Shown in pieces: positions 1-10,300 of a stretch of DNA of 64,000 bases (position 1 is its first letter; each line of letters begins with the position of its first letter). Origin of the DNA: an uncultured Eubacteriales bacterium (GTDB taxonomy: Bacteria > Bacillota > Clostridia > Oscillospirales > CAG-382); NCBI GenBank assembly GCA_934444645.1, contig CAKSCV010000001.1:124001-188000 (forward strand), given 5' to 3'. Both the position numbers and the translations under genes were made by a program. Below the pieces are notes generated by a model, which saw only the letters and a program-made list of their open reading frames with translations, searched no databases and was not told where the DNA came from.

Positions 1-1
1 A

Positions 2-745
2 CCGCGCGTGATGGTCTGTGTTCCGAGCGGCATTACCGAGGTGGAGGAACGCGCCGTCTATGACGCAACCATTGCCGCAGGCGCCAAGAAAACCTATTTG
101 ATCGAAGAGCCGATAGCGGCGGCCATCGGCGCTGGGATCGATATTTCCAAGCCCGAGGGACATATGATCGTGGATATCGGCGGCGGAACAACGGATATTG
201 CCGTGATTTCACTCGGTTCGATCGTTGCATCGGACTCCTTGAAGCTTGCAGGCAACAAGATCGACGAGGCCATCATCAAGTATATTCGCCGCAAGCATAA
301 TGTTTTGATCGGCGAAGTAACTGCCGAGGAGATCAAAAAGAAAATCGGCGGCGCGTGGCCGTTTGACAACGAATATGTCATGAATGTCAAGGGACGGTGC
401 TTAAAAGAGGGACTTCCCAAAATGATCAGCATCAGCTCCGAAGAGGTGCGCGAAGCCGTGCTGCCGGTGGCTAAAGCCATTGCCGACGGCGTGTGTCATG
501 TACTGGAACGCACACCGCCGGAGCTTGTGGGCGATATTGCCGTGACCGGCATTGTCATGACCGGCGGCGGAAGCTTGATTTACGGTATGGACAGGCTGAT
601 CGAGCACGCCTGCGGCATCAAGGCCTATATCGCCGAGAATCCGACCACCTGCGTGGTCATCGGAACAGGACGGTCGCTTGATAATATGCAGGTGCTGCCC
701 GAAGGTATCATCAATATCTCCCGTCAGCGTCAAGAGCGTCTGTAA
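2..745 (+). CDS. mreB: Rod-shape-determining protein MreB/Mbl, C-terminal part
   Basis: The reading frame is open from the first bases, so the 5' end (roughly the first 90-100 codons of a ~340-residue family) lies outside the window. Visible are the actin-fold signatures: a VPSGIT segment, the IEEPIAAAIGAG helix, the phosphate-2 loop DIGGGTTDIAV and the adenosine loop MTGGGSL near the C-terminus. MreB forms membrane-bound filaments that guide lateral cell-wall synthesis in rods. The paralogue Mbl cannot be excluded. A strong terminator follows 18 bp after the stop, so this is the last gene of its unit. Confidence 0.95.
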   Translation, partial: PRVMVCVPSGITEVEERAVYDATIAAGAKKTYLIEEPIAAAIGAGIDISKPEGHMIVDIGGGTTDIAVISLGSIVASDSLKLAGNKIDEAIIKYIRRKHNVLIGEVTAEEIKKKIGGAWPFDNEYVMNVKGRCLKEGLPKMISISSEEVREAVLPVAKAIADGVCHVLERTPPELVGDIAVTGIVMTGGGSLIYGMDRLIEHACGIKAYIAENPTTCVVIGTGRSLDNMQVLPEGIINISRQRQERL

Positions 746-762
746 AAACATGACAGCATATA

Positions 763-797
763 AAAAATCCCTGTGTTTTCAAAACGCAGGGATTTTT
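763..797 (+). terminator. Intrinsic terminator after mreB
   Basis: A near-perfect stem of about 17 bp (763-779 with 781-797, one G-U pair) encloses a CCCTG/CAGGG core and ends in a T-run. Confidence 0.9.
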
Positions 798-888
798 ATA
801 TGGCGGGTGGCTTTATTTCCGCGTTCAGCTTGTTGTCTTCGGCACATAAGAAATGTAAGCCTTCAAGAATCGACTTGTGTGTACCCTC

Positions 889-3081
889 CTAATTTCGTTT
901 GACATGTGCCTTCTCAATTGCCGCTTCCAAATCCGAATAAAACACCGGCCGGCGGAGAAAACCGTCCGTATCGTCGGAGCCGAAAGCAGCCTCTGCATTG
1001 TCGTTTGGCGGATAATCCGCGCCGAAAATCAAAAGTTTCTCGGAACACATACGGCGCAGCTTGGCGAGGATTTCCGGCGATGCGTCGCGGATGCTTGCAC
1101 CGACAAATAAAATGACATCGATTGATTTTTTGTCCGGTATTTCCGAAAACTCGGTGATTTCTGTCACCGGGATAAGTTTTACTTGTCTGTTTATCGTTGC
1201 GGCGTAAAGATTTTCCACAACGGATGGATCCTCCGAAACGATCAGAATATTGTGCGGTGTGTCGGCTGTTTTAATCCCCGCTTGAATCAATAAAGGTACA
1301 CGTACCGTAAAGCGGCTGCCGATATGCGGCTCACTTTCGATATCGATCGTGCCGCCCATCAGATCCACAATGCTTTTGGCAATCGCCATGCCGAGTCCTG
1401 TGCCGGGCACCTTGTTGACGATTGAGCTTTCGGCACGCACGAACGGCTCAAATATGTGTGAAATGAATTCAGGCGTCATGCCGCAGCCGGTGTCCGAAAC
1501 CGTAAAAACAAAGAGCGCATAGTTTGGCTTTTCATAAGGCATTTCACGAATATCAAAGGTAATGCTTCCGTGTTCGGGCGTGAATTTTACCGCGTTGGTG
1601 AGCAGATTCAAAAGCACCTGCCGCAAGCGTACACCGTCATAGACAAGGTATTCATGGGCAATGTCGCGGATCTGAATCTTAAAGCTTTGGCTGCGTTCGG
1701 CCGTTTGCGGGCGAATAATGCAGTCGATCTGTCGTATTTGCTCGGAAAGGCTGACATTTTCGGCATTGAGCGTGATTTCGGCGGATTCGATTTTGCTCAT
1801 ATCCAAAACGTCGTTGATAAGTCCGAGCAAATGCCGGCTGGAAAGCTGAACCTTATGGATGTAAGAAAGCATTTTCTCCGAAAGCTCCGGCTCATGCTCC
1901 ATAAGCGTGGTAATATCGATGATGGCATTCATGGGCGTGCGGATATCGTGGGACATATTGGCAAGAAAATCGCTTTTGGCGCGGTTTGCAGCATCTGCCT
2001 CACGAACGGAGGCTTCTAACTTTTGATTGACCTGCGTGAGAAGCTCGTTGGTGTTGTGCTCGTCGACCAAAGCCTTGCGCTGCTGCAGGCGCATGATAAT
2101 AAAGATGACCAGTGCACTGATAAATCCGAGAAAGGCCGAAAACACAAGGACAAAGCGTACCGTTGTTTGGATAAGAACCTCTGTATTGCTTGCCACGCAT
2201 TCCGAAGGAACCAAAAACAGCAGTATCCAGCGTGTGTTTTCCATCTTCCGTAAGGCATAATAGTATTCTGTTCCGTCAATGATGGCGTTGGAATAGGCGA
2301 CACCGTCTTTTAACAGCTTCATTTTAGTGGCTTCGAAAGAAGTGCCATGCAGATATTCCGTTTGTGAAAGCTTGTTGAAAATGTTGTATGCTTGAAAGAT
2401 TTTTCCGTGGCCGCTGTGAAACAGCTGAAAGCCCTGATCGTTGAGAACATAGACGGTGTTGTTGCCGTCATAAGCATCACATTCCAGATAAGGCAGAAAA
2501 ATTTCCATATGTTCGGAAAGCCCGTAATAGACGATTTCTGCGGTTGTGTCGCCATCTGTCAGAACAAGCGGCTCGGAAAGCCGTTTGAGAAAATTCACCT
2601 TTGGATTGTTGTAATATAACGGTGCGAAATCGAAGCTGAAATATTCCGGAAAATCAGTACAATAAGACGATTCCGCGAGCTTTCCCATGCGGCCGTTATT
2701 GGTGTAACAGCGGCCTAAGGAATCCACGGCCATAAGCTCCGTGTGCTGTTCGGACATAACAAATTCGTCGCTTTGCTCTTTCATGTAGGCGAGCAGCTCA
2801 TCCACGGTTTTCGGCGTATGGTGTTTCAAGTCATTGTGCTGCGCGTTAACGCTCTGCCATTGGTTTTGCACGACAAATTCAAGATTGGTGAACAGCTGCT
2901 TTGTGACGTTTTCCATTTGATTGAGCCGTTCTTTGTAAAGTGCCGTGTCGATAAAGATGTTGTATATGCCGAAAAACACCAAAATGCTGAACACAAAGGT
3001 GCAGATTAACGCGGCCAAACCGGTAAAAAGCAGCTTTCGTTCCTTGATTTCCTGTGTGAAACGCTTGATTAAACGTGTCAT
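889..3081 (-). CDS. Membrane sensor histidine kinase with degenerate C-terminal receiver domain
   Basis: 730 residues. A first membrane helix (about 19-41), an extracytoplasmic sensor region (about 45-300, dCACHE-like by layout), a second helix (about 308-332), then HisKA with the phosphoacceptor His378 in SHDIRTP, and an HATPase domain with N box (NAVKFT), G1 (DTGCGM, ~530) and G2 (GTGLGM, ~560). A receiver-like domain occupies about 611-727, but the expected phosphoacceptor Asp is Val660 (DVILFV) and the conserved Lys-Pro is Arg-Pro (LRRP), so it is probably a pseudo-receiver. The start ATG has a GGGGAG site 10 bp upstream. No partner response regulator lies next to it. Ligand unknown. Confidence 0.88.
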   Translation of the reverse strand: MTRLIKRFTQEIKERKLLFTGLAALICTFVFSILVFFGIYNIFIDTALYKERLNQMENVTKQLFTNLEFVVQNQWQSVNAQHNDLKHHTPKTVDELLAYMKEQSDEFVMSEQHTELMAVDSLGRCYTNNGRMGKLAESSYCTDFPEYFSFDFAPLYYNNPKVNFLKRLSEPLVLTDGDTTAEIVYYGLSEHMEIFLPYLECDAYDGNNTVYVLNDQGFQLFHSGHGKIFQAYNIFNKLSQTEYLHGTSFEATKMKLLKDGVAYSNAIIDGTEYYYALRKMENTRWILLFLVPSECVASNTEVLIQTTVRFVLVFSAFLGFISALVIFIIMRLQQRKALVDEHNTNELLTQVNQKLEASVREADAANRAKSDFLANMSHDIRTPMNAIIDITTLMEHEPELSEKMLSYIHKVQLSSRHLLGLINDVLDMSKIESAEITLNAENVSLSEQIRQIDCIIRPQTAERSQSFKIQIRDIAHEYLVYDGVRLRQVLLNLLTNAVKFTPEHGSITFDIREMPYEKPNYALFVFTVSDTGCGMTPEFISHIFEPFVRAESSIVNKVPGTGLGMAIAKSIVDLMGGTIDIESEPHIGSRFTVRVPLLIQAGIKTADTPHNILIVSEDPSVVENLYAATINRQVKLIPVTEITEFSEIPDKKSIDVILFVGASIRDASPEILAKLRRMCSEKLLIFGADYPPNDNAEAAFGSDDTDGFLRRPVFYSDLEAAIEKAHVKRN

Positions 3082-3390
3082 GCTATGATAACTCCCCGAA
3101 AACGGCTATGGCGTGGCAGGCAAGAACCCATCGCGCAAAACAGCCGAAAAATGTGCGGCTGGGAACCAAAGCGTTCTGCCGCAAAAAATAAGATATTGTT
3201 TGATGGCGTGGGCTTATGTTTACAGAGGAATACCTATACCTTATTTATTTTAATGGTACGTCAATTGCTGTTTGATTTCAAGTGCAGATTGTAAATATTA
3301 TGTTTGTTTTGTCTGACGGTGCAAAAAGCAGAGCACACAGGCGGAAAACCTTGTGTGCTCTGTGAAAAAATACATGGTGAAGGAAGTTCT
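3082..3390. other. Intergenic, no gene seen
   Basis: Between the kinase start and the GLUG gene stop. It holds the GLUG terminator and presumably the kinase promoter, which I could not place with confidence. Short open frames here have no ribosome site and look like noise. Confidence 0.6.
3322..3362 (-). terminator. Intrinsic terminator of the GLUG-repeat gene
   Basis: An 11-bp perfect stem, CAGAGCACACA (3329-3339) with TGTGTGCTCTG (3352-3362), is followed on the minus strand by a T-run. Confidence 0.9.
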
Positions 3391-5202
3391 TTAAAAGCGA
3401 TCCATATCCGTGACCGGCGCAAGTGTTGCAAGCGAACCGAAAGCGGTAATGCGGATCTCGTCGGCTTGGGCGACCGCTAATGCGTTGACTGTGTAAACAT
3501 TGGTGCCGGCTGCCACATCAAAGGCCACGCGCGTCGAATCGATCAAGCGGCCATCTTTGTAGCAGGCAACGATAAACTGTGCGTTGCCCAGAGCCTTTTT
3601 GGCAACGGCGGCGAATGCCACGCGAGCCGTGCCGCGGTCTGCCCACAGACCGACAATTTCCGGCTTTGCGTTCTGCTTAACAATGACCGGTGCCGGCGCA
3701 AAGCCGTTGTGCGGATACTTCCAAACCGTGCTGTCAAAGCCTTCTAAGCTTTCTGCTGCGGCTAAATCCGCAAGGGACAGGGTGATCACATTTTCCTGTG
3801 TTTTGTCAACCGCATAAAGGCGTTCGAGGCTTACGCTTGCATTGTCGCGTACTTCACTTGCTCCGAAAGCAGCCGAAGCGTTGCCGAGCGTATCCGTGCT
3901 TACGGAATTCTTAACTGCGGAAACACCTTTGCTTTGCGAAGAACCGGAAGCACCGTTCCAGCCGACAAGGCCGCCTGCCGGATAATCGTTGGAATTCACT
4001 TCACCGGCGTTAAGACAATCGGAGAGGGAAGCAGAGGCGCCGTTTGCGTAATTTGTGCCGGCAATGCCGCCGGTATAGGAAATAATCCCATCGATCCTTG
4101 CACGGTTGTCAGCAACAGAAACCGTGCCGTTCAGGTTATAGCCGACAATGCCGCCGAGATAGCACGGATAGCCTTCAAAACCGGTTGCGCGAAGCGGCGC
4201 CCGGTTGCGGACAGCTTTTAAGGAGCCTTGATTCTGCCCGGCAATGCCGCCGAGGTAAAGACGCGCCACATAGTTGGAAATTTTTCCGTTCGCAGCAGCA
4301 AAATTCTGACAGTTGTTAATTTTTCCATCTTCGGTGACCTCACCGGCAATGCCGCCGCAGGAAACCGTGCCGATTGAGGAAACTACATGAAAAGCGCCTC
4401 TGTTGAAGCAAGAGGTGACAAAGCCGTCTGTCGAGCCGACAATGCCGCCGACAAAGCATTCCATGGGCGATTTTGTCAGATGGAACGCCGCGCGGTTCTC
4501 GCATTTTTGAATTGCGGATTCACTGTCTGCTTTTCCGACAATACCGCCGGCATAGCTGCCGAGATAGCCGGTCGTTGTGTCATAAGAGGCCGTTCCCTCA
4601 AACGTACAGCCGGAAACGGTTGTGGCGGCTGCGTTTGCAACAATTCCGCCAGAGGCGGCGCAAAGATTCAAAATCGAGTTTTCGATGCAGACGTTTTTGA
4701 CGGAAGCGGTTTCCGTGTAACCGAACAAACCCGATACGCCGTTTTGCCCGCACATAACCATGCCGCGCAGCTTATAGCCGTTTCCGTCGAACGATCCTTT
4801 GAAGGGATGGCTCGGATCAGAGGCGATCGGATAGGAGGCAAGAACGTTCTTGCCTTCGGCAACGGACAACACGCCGTCATTCATCACAAAAGAAGCATCT
4901 TCATTAAAAACAATATCGCAGACCTGAACGAAATATGTGTTTTCAAAGGAAGATGTTTTTGCCGCCTGAATGAGCGTGGAAAAGTCATAGACCGATGAAA
5001 TGGTATACGGATTTTCTTTTGTTCCGCCTGCCTGTTCCGGGAAAATCGGCGTTAGATCTACAATCGTATCTTCAGCAAGCGTGCTGCTTTCGGATATAAC
5101 GTTGTCGGAAGCGGACAGCACCTTTGTCGGACGGACAGCAAGTCCCGCACTGAGACAGGCGAATACAGCAGTAGAGGCAAGCACTCTTTGAAGTCTTTTC
5201 AT
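3391..5202 (-). CDS. Secreted GLUG-motif repeat protein, putative adhesin-like surface protein
   Basis: 603 residues from the ATG at 5202, chosen because it has an AAGGAA site about 10 bp upstream and begins a clear signal peptide (MKRLQR then a hydrophobic stretch ending near ALA/VRP). A longer frame upstream runs through the promoter and is rejected. The middle carries at least seven GLUG-type repeats of the form GGI(V/A)G (GGIVGKADS, GGIAGQNQG, GGIVGYNLN, AGGLVGWNG), which fold as a beta-helix in many secreted adhesins and proteases. No sortase motif, dockerin or catalytic domain was recognised. The last ~100 residues resemble a small beta-sandwich. Binding partner unknown. It has its own promoter and terminator. 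Confidence 0.85.
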   Translation of the reverse strand: MKRLQRVLASTAVFACLSAGLAVRPTKVLSASDNVISESSTLAEDTIVDLTPIFPEQAGGTKENPYTISSVYDFSTLIQAAKTSSFENTYFVQVCDIVFNEDASFVMNDGVLSVAEGKNVLASYPIASDPSHPFKGSFDGNGYKLRGMVMCGQNGVSGLFGYTETASVKNVCIENSILNLCAASGGIVANAAATTVSGCTFEGTASYDTTTGYLGSYAGGIVGKADSESAIQKCENRAAFHLTKSPMECFVGGIVGSTDGFVTSCFNRGAFHVVSSIGTVSCGGIAGEVTEDGKINNCQNFAAANGKISNYVARLYLGGIAGQNQGSLKAVRNRAPLRATGFEGYPCYLGGIVGYNLNGTVSVADNRARIDGIISYTGGIAGTNYANGASASLSDCLNAGEVNSNDYPAGGLVGWNGASGSSQSKGVSAVKNSVSTDTLGNASAAFGASEVRDNASVSLERLYAVDKTQENVITLSLADLAAAESLEGFDSTVWKYPHNGFAPAPVIVKQNAKPEIVGLWADRGTARVAFAAVAKKALGNAQFIVACYKDGRLIDSTRVAFDVAAGTNVYTVNALAVAQADEIRITAFGSLATLAPVTDMDRF

Positions 5203-5259
5203 GATACACATTCCTTCGTAAATGATATTTCCTACATTTATACATAATGAAACAATTTT

Positions 5260-5288
5260 ATTATGGCACAAGCGTAAATTTAATTCAA
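5260..5288 (-). promoter_or_regulatory. Sigma-A-type promoter for the GLUG-repeat gene
   Basis: On the minus strand TTGAAT, 17-bp spacer, CATAAT, about 55 bp upstream of the start codon. Confidence 0.6.
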
Positions 5289-5372
5289 TGTCGATTTTGT
5301 AAATTTCGCCAAAATATTGCTTTTTTATAGTTCTTGACGAAAAAAACGATGGGTTTTTGTGAAGGTTGAATA

Positions 5373-5401
5373 TTGACAAGCCTTGCCAAATGTGGTATCA
5401 T
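5373..5401 (+). promoter_or_regulatory. Sigma-A-type promoter for pyrG
   Basis: TTGACA (5373-5378), 17-bp spacer, TATCAT (5396-5401). The ~100-nt leader contains a small hairpin (ACTGCGG/CCGCAGT near 5440-5460) but no T-run, so the pyrG attenuator known from Bacillus is not evident. Confidence 0.8.
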
Positions 5402-5506
5402 AAACATAATAATGAATTCGTGCGTCATGAGAAAGAAAACTGCGGACAAGCCGCAGTCGCTTTCCCATGTCAGAAGCGTTTGTACTTTTAAGGAGATTTT
5501 TTGATT

Positions 5507-7117
5507 ATGGCAAAGTATGTATTTGTTACAGGCGGCGTGGTATCCGGTCTCGGCAAAGGGATTACGGCAGCTTCCTTGGGCAGACTTCTCAAAGCAAGAG
5601 GCTTGAAGGTTGCGGCACAGAAATTGGATCCGTATGTCAACGTCGACCCCGGCACCATGAGTCCGTATCAGCACGGCGAGGTTTTCGTAACGGAGGACGG
5701 CGCGGAAACAGACCTTGACCTCGGCCACTACGAACGCTTTATCGATGAAAATCTCAACAAGTATTCCAACCTCACCACCGGCAAGGTGTATTGGAATGTC
5801 TTAAATAAGGAACGCAAGGGCGAATACCTCGGCGAAACCGTTCAGGTCATTCCGCATATCACCAACGAGATCAAAGAGTTTATTTATAAGGTTGGCAAAA
5901 AAACCGATGCCGATGTCATTATCACCGAAATCGGCGGTACGGTCGGCGATATCGAAAGCCAGCCGTTTTTGGAAGCCATCCGTCAGATCTCACTCGAGCT
6001 GCCCGAAGAGGATTGCATTTTCTTACACGTAACGCTTGTTCCGTATCTCTCCGGCTCCAATGAGCATAAGTCCAAGCCGACCCAGCACTCGGTCAAGGAA
6101 ATGCGCGAAATCGGTATCGTGCCGGATGTTATCATCGCGCGCTGCGACGTGCCGCTCGAAGACAGCATAAAGAGCAAAATCGCGCTGTTCTGCAACGTCC
6201 GCAAGGAGTGCGTGATCGAAAATCTCACGGTTGCCAACCTCTACGAAGCCCCGCTTATGCTTGAAAAGCAGAATTTCTCCAATATTGTCTTAAATAAACT
6301 GAAGCTTGCCACGCCCGACCCCGATATGACCGAATGGAACGAGATGCTCGCCCGTATCGCCTCCCGTAAGGAAAAGGTGGTCATCGGCCTTGTCGGAAAA
6401 TACGTTAAGCTGCACGACGCGTATCTGTCGGTGGCTGAATCGCTTCGCCATGCCGGCTACGAAAACGGCTGCAAGGTGGATATCCGCTGGATCGATTCCG
6501 AGGAGATCACCGATGATAATGTCGCCGAAATTCTGGGTGAATGTGACGGCATCATCGTTCCGGGCGGCTTCGGCGGACGCGGCATCGAAGGCATGGTTTC
6601 TTCGGCACGCTACGCAAGAGAAAACAATGTGCCGTATTTCGGTATCTGCCTCGGTATGCAGATTGCCGTGATCGAATATGCCCGTCATATGCTCGGCCTT
6701 AAAAATGCCAATTCCTCCGAATTCGATAAGGATTGCCCGTGTGTCATCGACCTTATGCCCGACCAGCACGGCAATATTCCCATGGGCGGCACCATGCGTC
6801 TCGGCTCTTATCCCTGCCGCGTAAAAGAAGGAACGCTTCTCGAAAAATGCTACGGTGCAAATGAGGTGCAAGAGCGTCATCGCCACCGTTACGAGTTCAA
6901 CAACAACTACCGCCAGACCTTCGAGCAGAGCGGCATGGTCTTCGGCGGCCTTTCGCCGGATGGCAGACTCGTGGAAGAAGTCGAGCTTCCGAAGAACGAT
7001 TTCTATCTCGGTGTGCAGTCACATCCCGAATTCAAGAGCCGCCCGAACAAGGCACACCCGATTTTCCGTGAGTTTATCGCAGCGGCAAAACGCCGTCATA
7101 CCGCGGAAAAACAGTAA
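5507..7117 (+). CDS. pyrG: CTP synthase (UTP + ATP + glutamine to CTP)
   Basis: 536 residues, the usual family length. The N-terminal synthase domain opens with FVTGGVVSGLGKG (P-loop) and contains the PYVNVDPGTM and SKPTQHSV segments. The C-terminal class I glutaminase domain has the nucleophile Cys in GICLGMQ and a downstream His-Pro-Glu (SHPEF). The enzyme makes the last step of de novo pyrimidine nucleotide synthesis. The ATG at 5507 is preferred over TTG at 5501 because AAGGAG (5490-5495) is 11 bp away and the protein family starts MAKY. It is transcribed alone. Confidence 0.98.
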   Translation: MAKYVFVTGGVVSGLGKGITAASLGRLLKARGLKVAAQKLDPYVNVDPGTMSPYQHGEVFVTEDGAETDLDLGHYERFIDENLNKYSNLTTGKVYWNVLNKERKGEYLGETVQVIPHITNEIKEFIYKVGKKTDADVIITEIGGTVGDIESQPFLEAIRQISLELPEEDCIFLHVTLVPYLSGSNEHKSKPTQHSVKEMREIGIVPDVIIARCDVPLEDSIKSKIALFCNVRKECVIENLTVANLYEAPLMLEKQNFSNIVLNKLKLATPDPDMTEWNEMLARIASRKEKVVIGLVGKYVKLHDAYLSVAESLRHAGYENGCKVDIRWIDSEEITDDNVAEILGECDGIIVPGGFGGRGIEGMVSSARYARENNVPYFGICLGMQIAVIEYARHMLGLKNANSSEFDKDCPCVIDLMPDQHGNIPMGGTMRLGSYPCRVKEGTLLEKCYGANEVQERHRHRYEFNNNYRQTFEQSGMVFGGLSPDGRLVEEVELPKNDFYLGVQSHPEFKSRPNKAHPIFREFIAAAKRRHTAEKQ

Positions 7118-7146
7118 AAAACACATATTTTAGTATTATTCTTCCG

Positions 7147-7187
7147 AAATCCGAATGCGGCTTATGCCGTGTTCGGATTTTCTTTTG
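7147..7187 (+). terminator. Intrinsic terminator after pyrG
   Basis: Stem AAATCCGAA (7147-7155) with TTCGGATTT (7172-7180), with an inner GCGGC/GCCG pairing, followed by a T-rich tract. Confidence 0.88.
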
Positions 7188-7269
7188 TATAGCTAAAACA
7201 AAACAAGATGTATTTTTTTGTAAAAATGTCGAATTTTACATTGAGTTCGACATACATTTGCACAAAAGT

Positions 7270-7304
7270 CACAAATTTGTGTTATCGTTTTATTGTAATA
7301 TAAG
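7270..7304 (+). promoter_or_regulatory. Possible promoter with overlapping 12-bp palindrome
   Basis: CACAAATTTGTG (7270-7281) is a perfect palindrome. It overlaps a possible -35 TTGTGT (7277-7282), 16 bp from TATAAG (7299-7304). The palindrome could be an operator for the large secreted protein gene; this is inference. Confidence 0.4.
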
Positions 7305-7349
7305 CTAAAATGCTGGATTACAAAATTATACAATAAGGAGAGCTGACAC

Positions 7350-10300
7350 ATGAAAAAAACACTGACACTGGCGTTTGCTTTTCTGCTTTGCACCTTGTTC
7401 TGTCTCGGAGCTGCCGCTTTTGAGATGGAATCGGTCGAATCGGCAGCAGAAGCGATTGCAAAAGACCTTGAACCGTCGACAGCTTTGTCGGGTGAACTGG
7501 ATATCACCGATCCGGCAAACCTTACACACCCCAAATACGGGACGCTGATCTACTACAACGATTTCGACGGCTATGAACTGAACCACGCCGGCAATCTCAC
7601 TGGCGGCGAAACCTATGCCTCTTCACTGTTTGACGGCAACACGATCAACATCAACGGCGGAAGCGCTACCTTACAGATCCTGCAGGATCCGAAGGACAGC
7701 ACCAATCAGGCACTGAAGGTTACGGCGCTTGGCGGCTACGCCCGTGCCGTGTTCCGCCCGACAAAGAGTTTTACCCAGCCGGGCTATTATACGGTGGTCA
7801 TGGATTATTATGTTCCGGACGACAACAAGGACCACAACATGTACAGCCTTGTTTATCTCAACGGGGAGGATGCCCACGCCGCCCTTTATCATGGCTCCAA
7901 TGTGTTGAATGATTGGGCGGCGGATCGCTCTTGCGGTTATTTCAAGCTTGTGCCGGAGGGCGAATCGACTAGTACCAGCGGTGGCATTGGTACCAGCTGT
8001 GAGCAAATTTATCTTTGCGATCGCCGCGGATCGATTGGAAGCGGAAAGTATTTCTACATCGACAATCTTCGTTTGTATTATTCTCCTGCCGTAACTGTAA
8101 CGTATAATCTAAATCTTCCTGAAGGTGTAAGTACAGTATATAATGCAAAAGCCTATAATAACGGCTTGGTTGCTTTCAACACGACATCGGCTACAGTCAG
8201 AGCCTTAGATCCGGTTCCGGAAATTTACGCACCGGGCTATTCCTTCTTGGGCTGGAAAGGCGCGGACGGCAATTATGTCGATTATTACGCACCGGGGACG
8301 ACTGAGCTGACGGCGCAGTGGGCAGAAATACAGTTAGGTCGCAACATGCTTACCGGTACATACAAATTAGCGGATTTTGAAAAAGGAGAAAGACGTTATC
8401 TGATTTTTGAAGATAATGGCTTTGCTTTCGATATCGGCAATAACGACATTGCTTCTACCGTAAGCGGTAACACCTCTGGCGGCGTTCTGAAAACGACCGG
8501 TTCGGGAAAACGGTATGTTGTTTACATTTTCCCGGTCAAATTGGATCCTGCCCGTAAGTATACAGTGGTTTGGGACGCTTATACGGATGTTAACTATGAC
8601 GGTCTTCTTGGTTGGTTTTTGAATGCATATGGATCAAGCAACCATATTACCTTGAATCTTGATCCCCAGAAAACTGCCAACATGGCGGGCAAATGGCATA
8701 CCAACCGCATTACCGTCAATACCGGCTCAAATGCAAACGGCATTTTTCGGCTTCAGTACAAATACGCGGCGGACAGTGCAACCACCGGCACGTTCAACGC
8801 TTATTTTGACAATATCGGAGTTTATCCGGATTATAAAATCACCTATCATTTCACAAACGGCAGCACGGTTGTTGACTGGTTCAGCAAGCCCGGTGATGAA
8901 AATCCGAAATATATACCTTCAAGCAGTGAATACGATGCATGGACGGGCGAAGGCAACAAAATCTGTATCGGCTGGGCAACTACTCAAAATGCGACCGAGC
9001 CGGAAAAAACAATTGCCTTAGCCAACGAGGACGTGGATTTGTATCCGGTTTGGATGGATGTTCCCGAATCGCAGTTCCTCGCAAGCTATTATTGCCAAGC
9101 TGCACCTTTCTCTGATTATTATCATATCCCGGTCGCAAAGGCGTTCAAATCGGTGAGTGCAGATGTCGGCAGAACCGAAGCCGTCGTTACCACCTATCAT
9201 AACAGCACGGTGAAAATTCAGCCGAAGGGCTATGCCGGCGACATTAAGCTCACCTTTACGTTAGAGGATGATTCCGTCGTAACGGAAACCGTTCATTTGA
9301 TCGGCGGCACCAAGTGGCGTCCGGGTTTGAATACCCTGACCGGTACGACGTCTCCGCTTGCCATGGATGACATGACGGAAGCCGAAGTCGAATATGCGCT
9401 CTGGCTCAACGGCAACCGCTGGAAACTTGATGATAATCCCAAAACCGACGGTATCAACACCAGCCTCAAGGCTGTTTACGCAACAGCCCAGTATGCTATC
9501 ATTACCAACCGCCACAACTGGAACCCGACCATCGAAAAAGATCGTCCGCTTTCCTATGAATATGACATTCTTTCTTGGAGCGACGTTTACACCATGATCA
9601 ACGGTTCGGGCGGCGGGCCAACCGGCAATATTTATGCGGATTACTACGGCAAAAACGCTAAAGACGCATGGTGTCACGAAAAAGCCTATATCGATATGAT
9701 TAACAAGACGCCGACCAGCCACAAAGGCCTTCCGGAGCCGAACGCCAAGGACGGTATTCTGTACATGGGTCACAGCGGCAAGACCGGCGAATACGGAAAG
9801 CTTAAGAAGGACGGTACGCTTCAAGAGGGGAAAAACGCTTACTTCTATTTGGACAATATCGCCTATATCCCGTATTACAAGATCACCTATGAGTTAACCG
9901 ACGGAACCAAGGCATATGACTATGCACTGTATGCCGATGACGGCACGACGCTGTTAACCGCCTATACGCCGAAAGCTTCACTTCTCGGCTCGAAACGCTA
10001 TAAGCTTTCCGCAGACGGAGAAGTCTTCTCGGCGGATACGCCCATTCCGCTTGATAATGCTGATATTACGCTGTATGCCGTGACAGACGGTTATGCGACA
10101 ACGACCGAAAACGAGTTCTCGTTCCGCGATCCGTCCGCAGGCAGTGCCGGTATCCGCTTCAAGGCAACCGTCAGTGCGGCTACGCGCTTTGATGCCGACG
10201 AATACGGCTTCCTTGTTGCAAGAACCGATAAGCTCGGCGAAAATACGCTTGCCTTCAATTCGGATGCGACCAAGACGACCTATATCGGCGTGAACAACAA

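Noticed and set aside
5408..5506. A CTP-sensing attenuator before pyrG
   Set aside because: There is a small hairpin but no T-run and no run of G at the likely transcription start, so the Bacillus-type mechanism is not supported.
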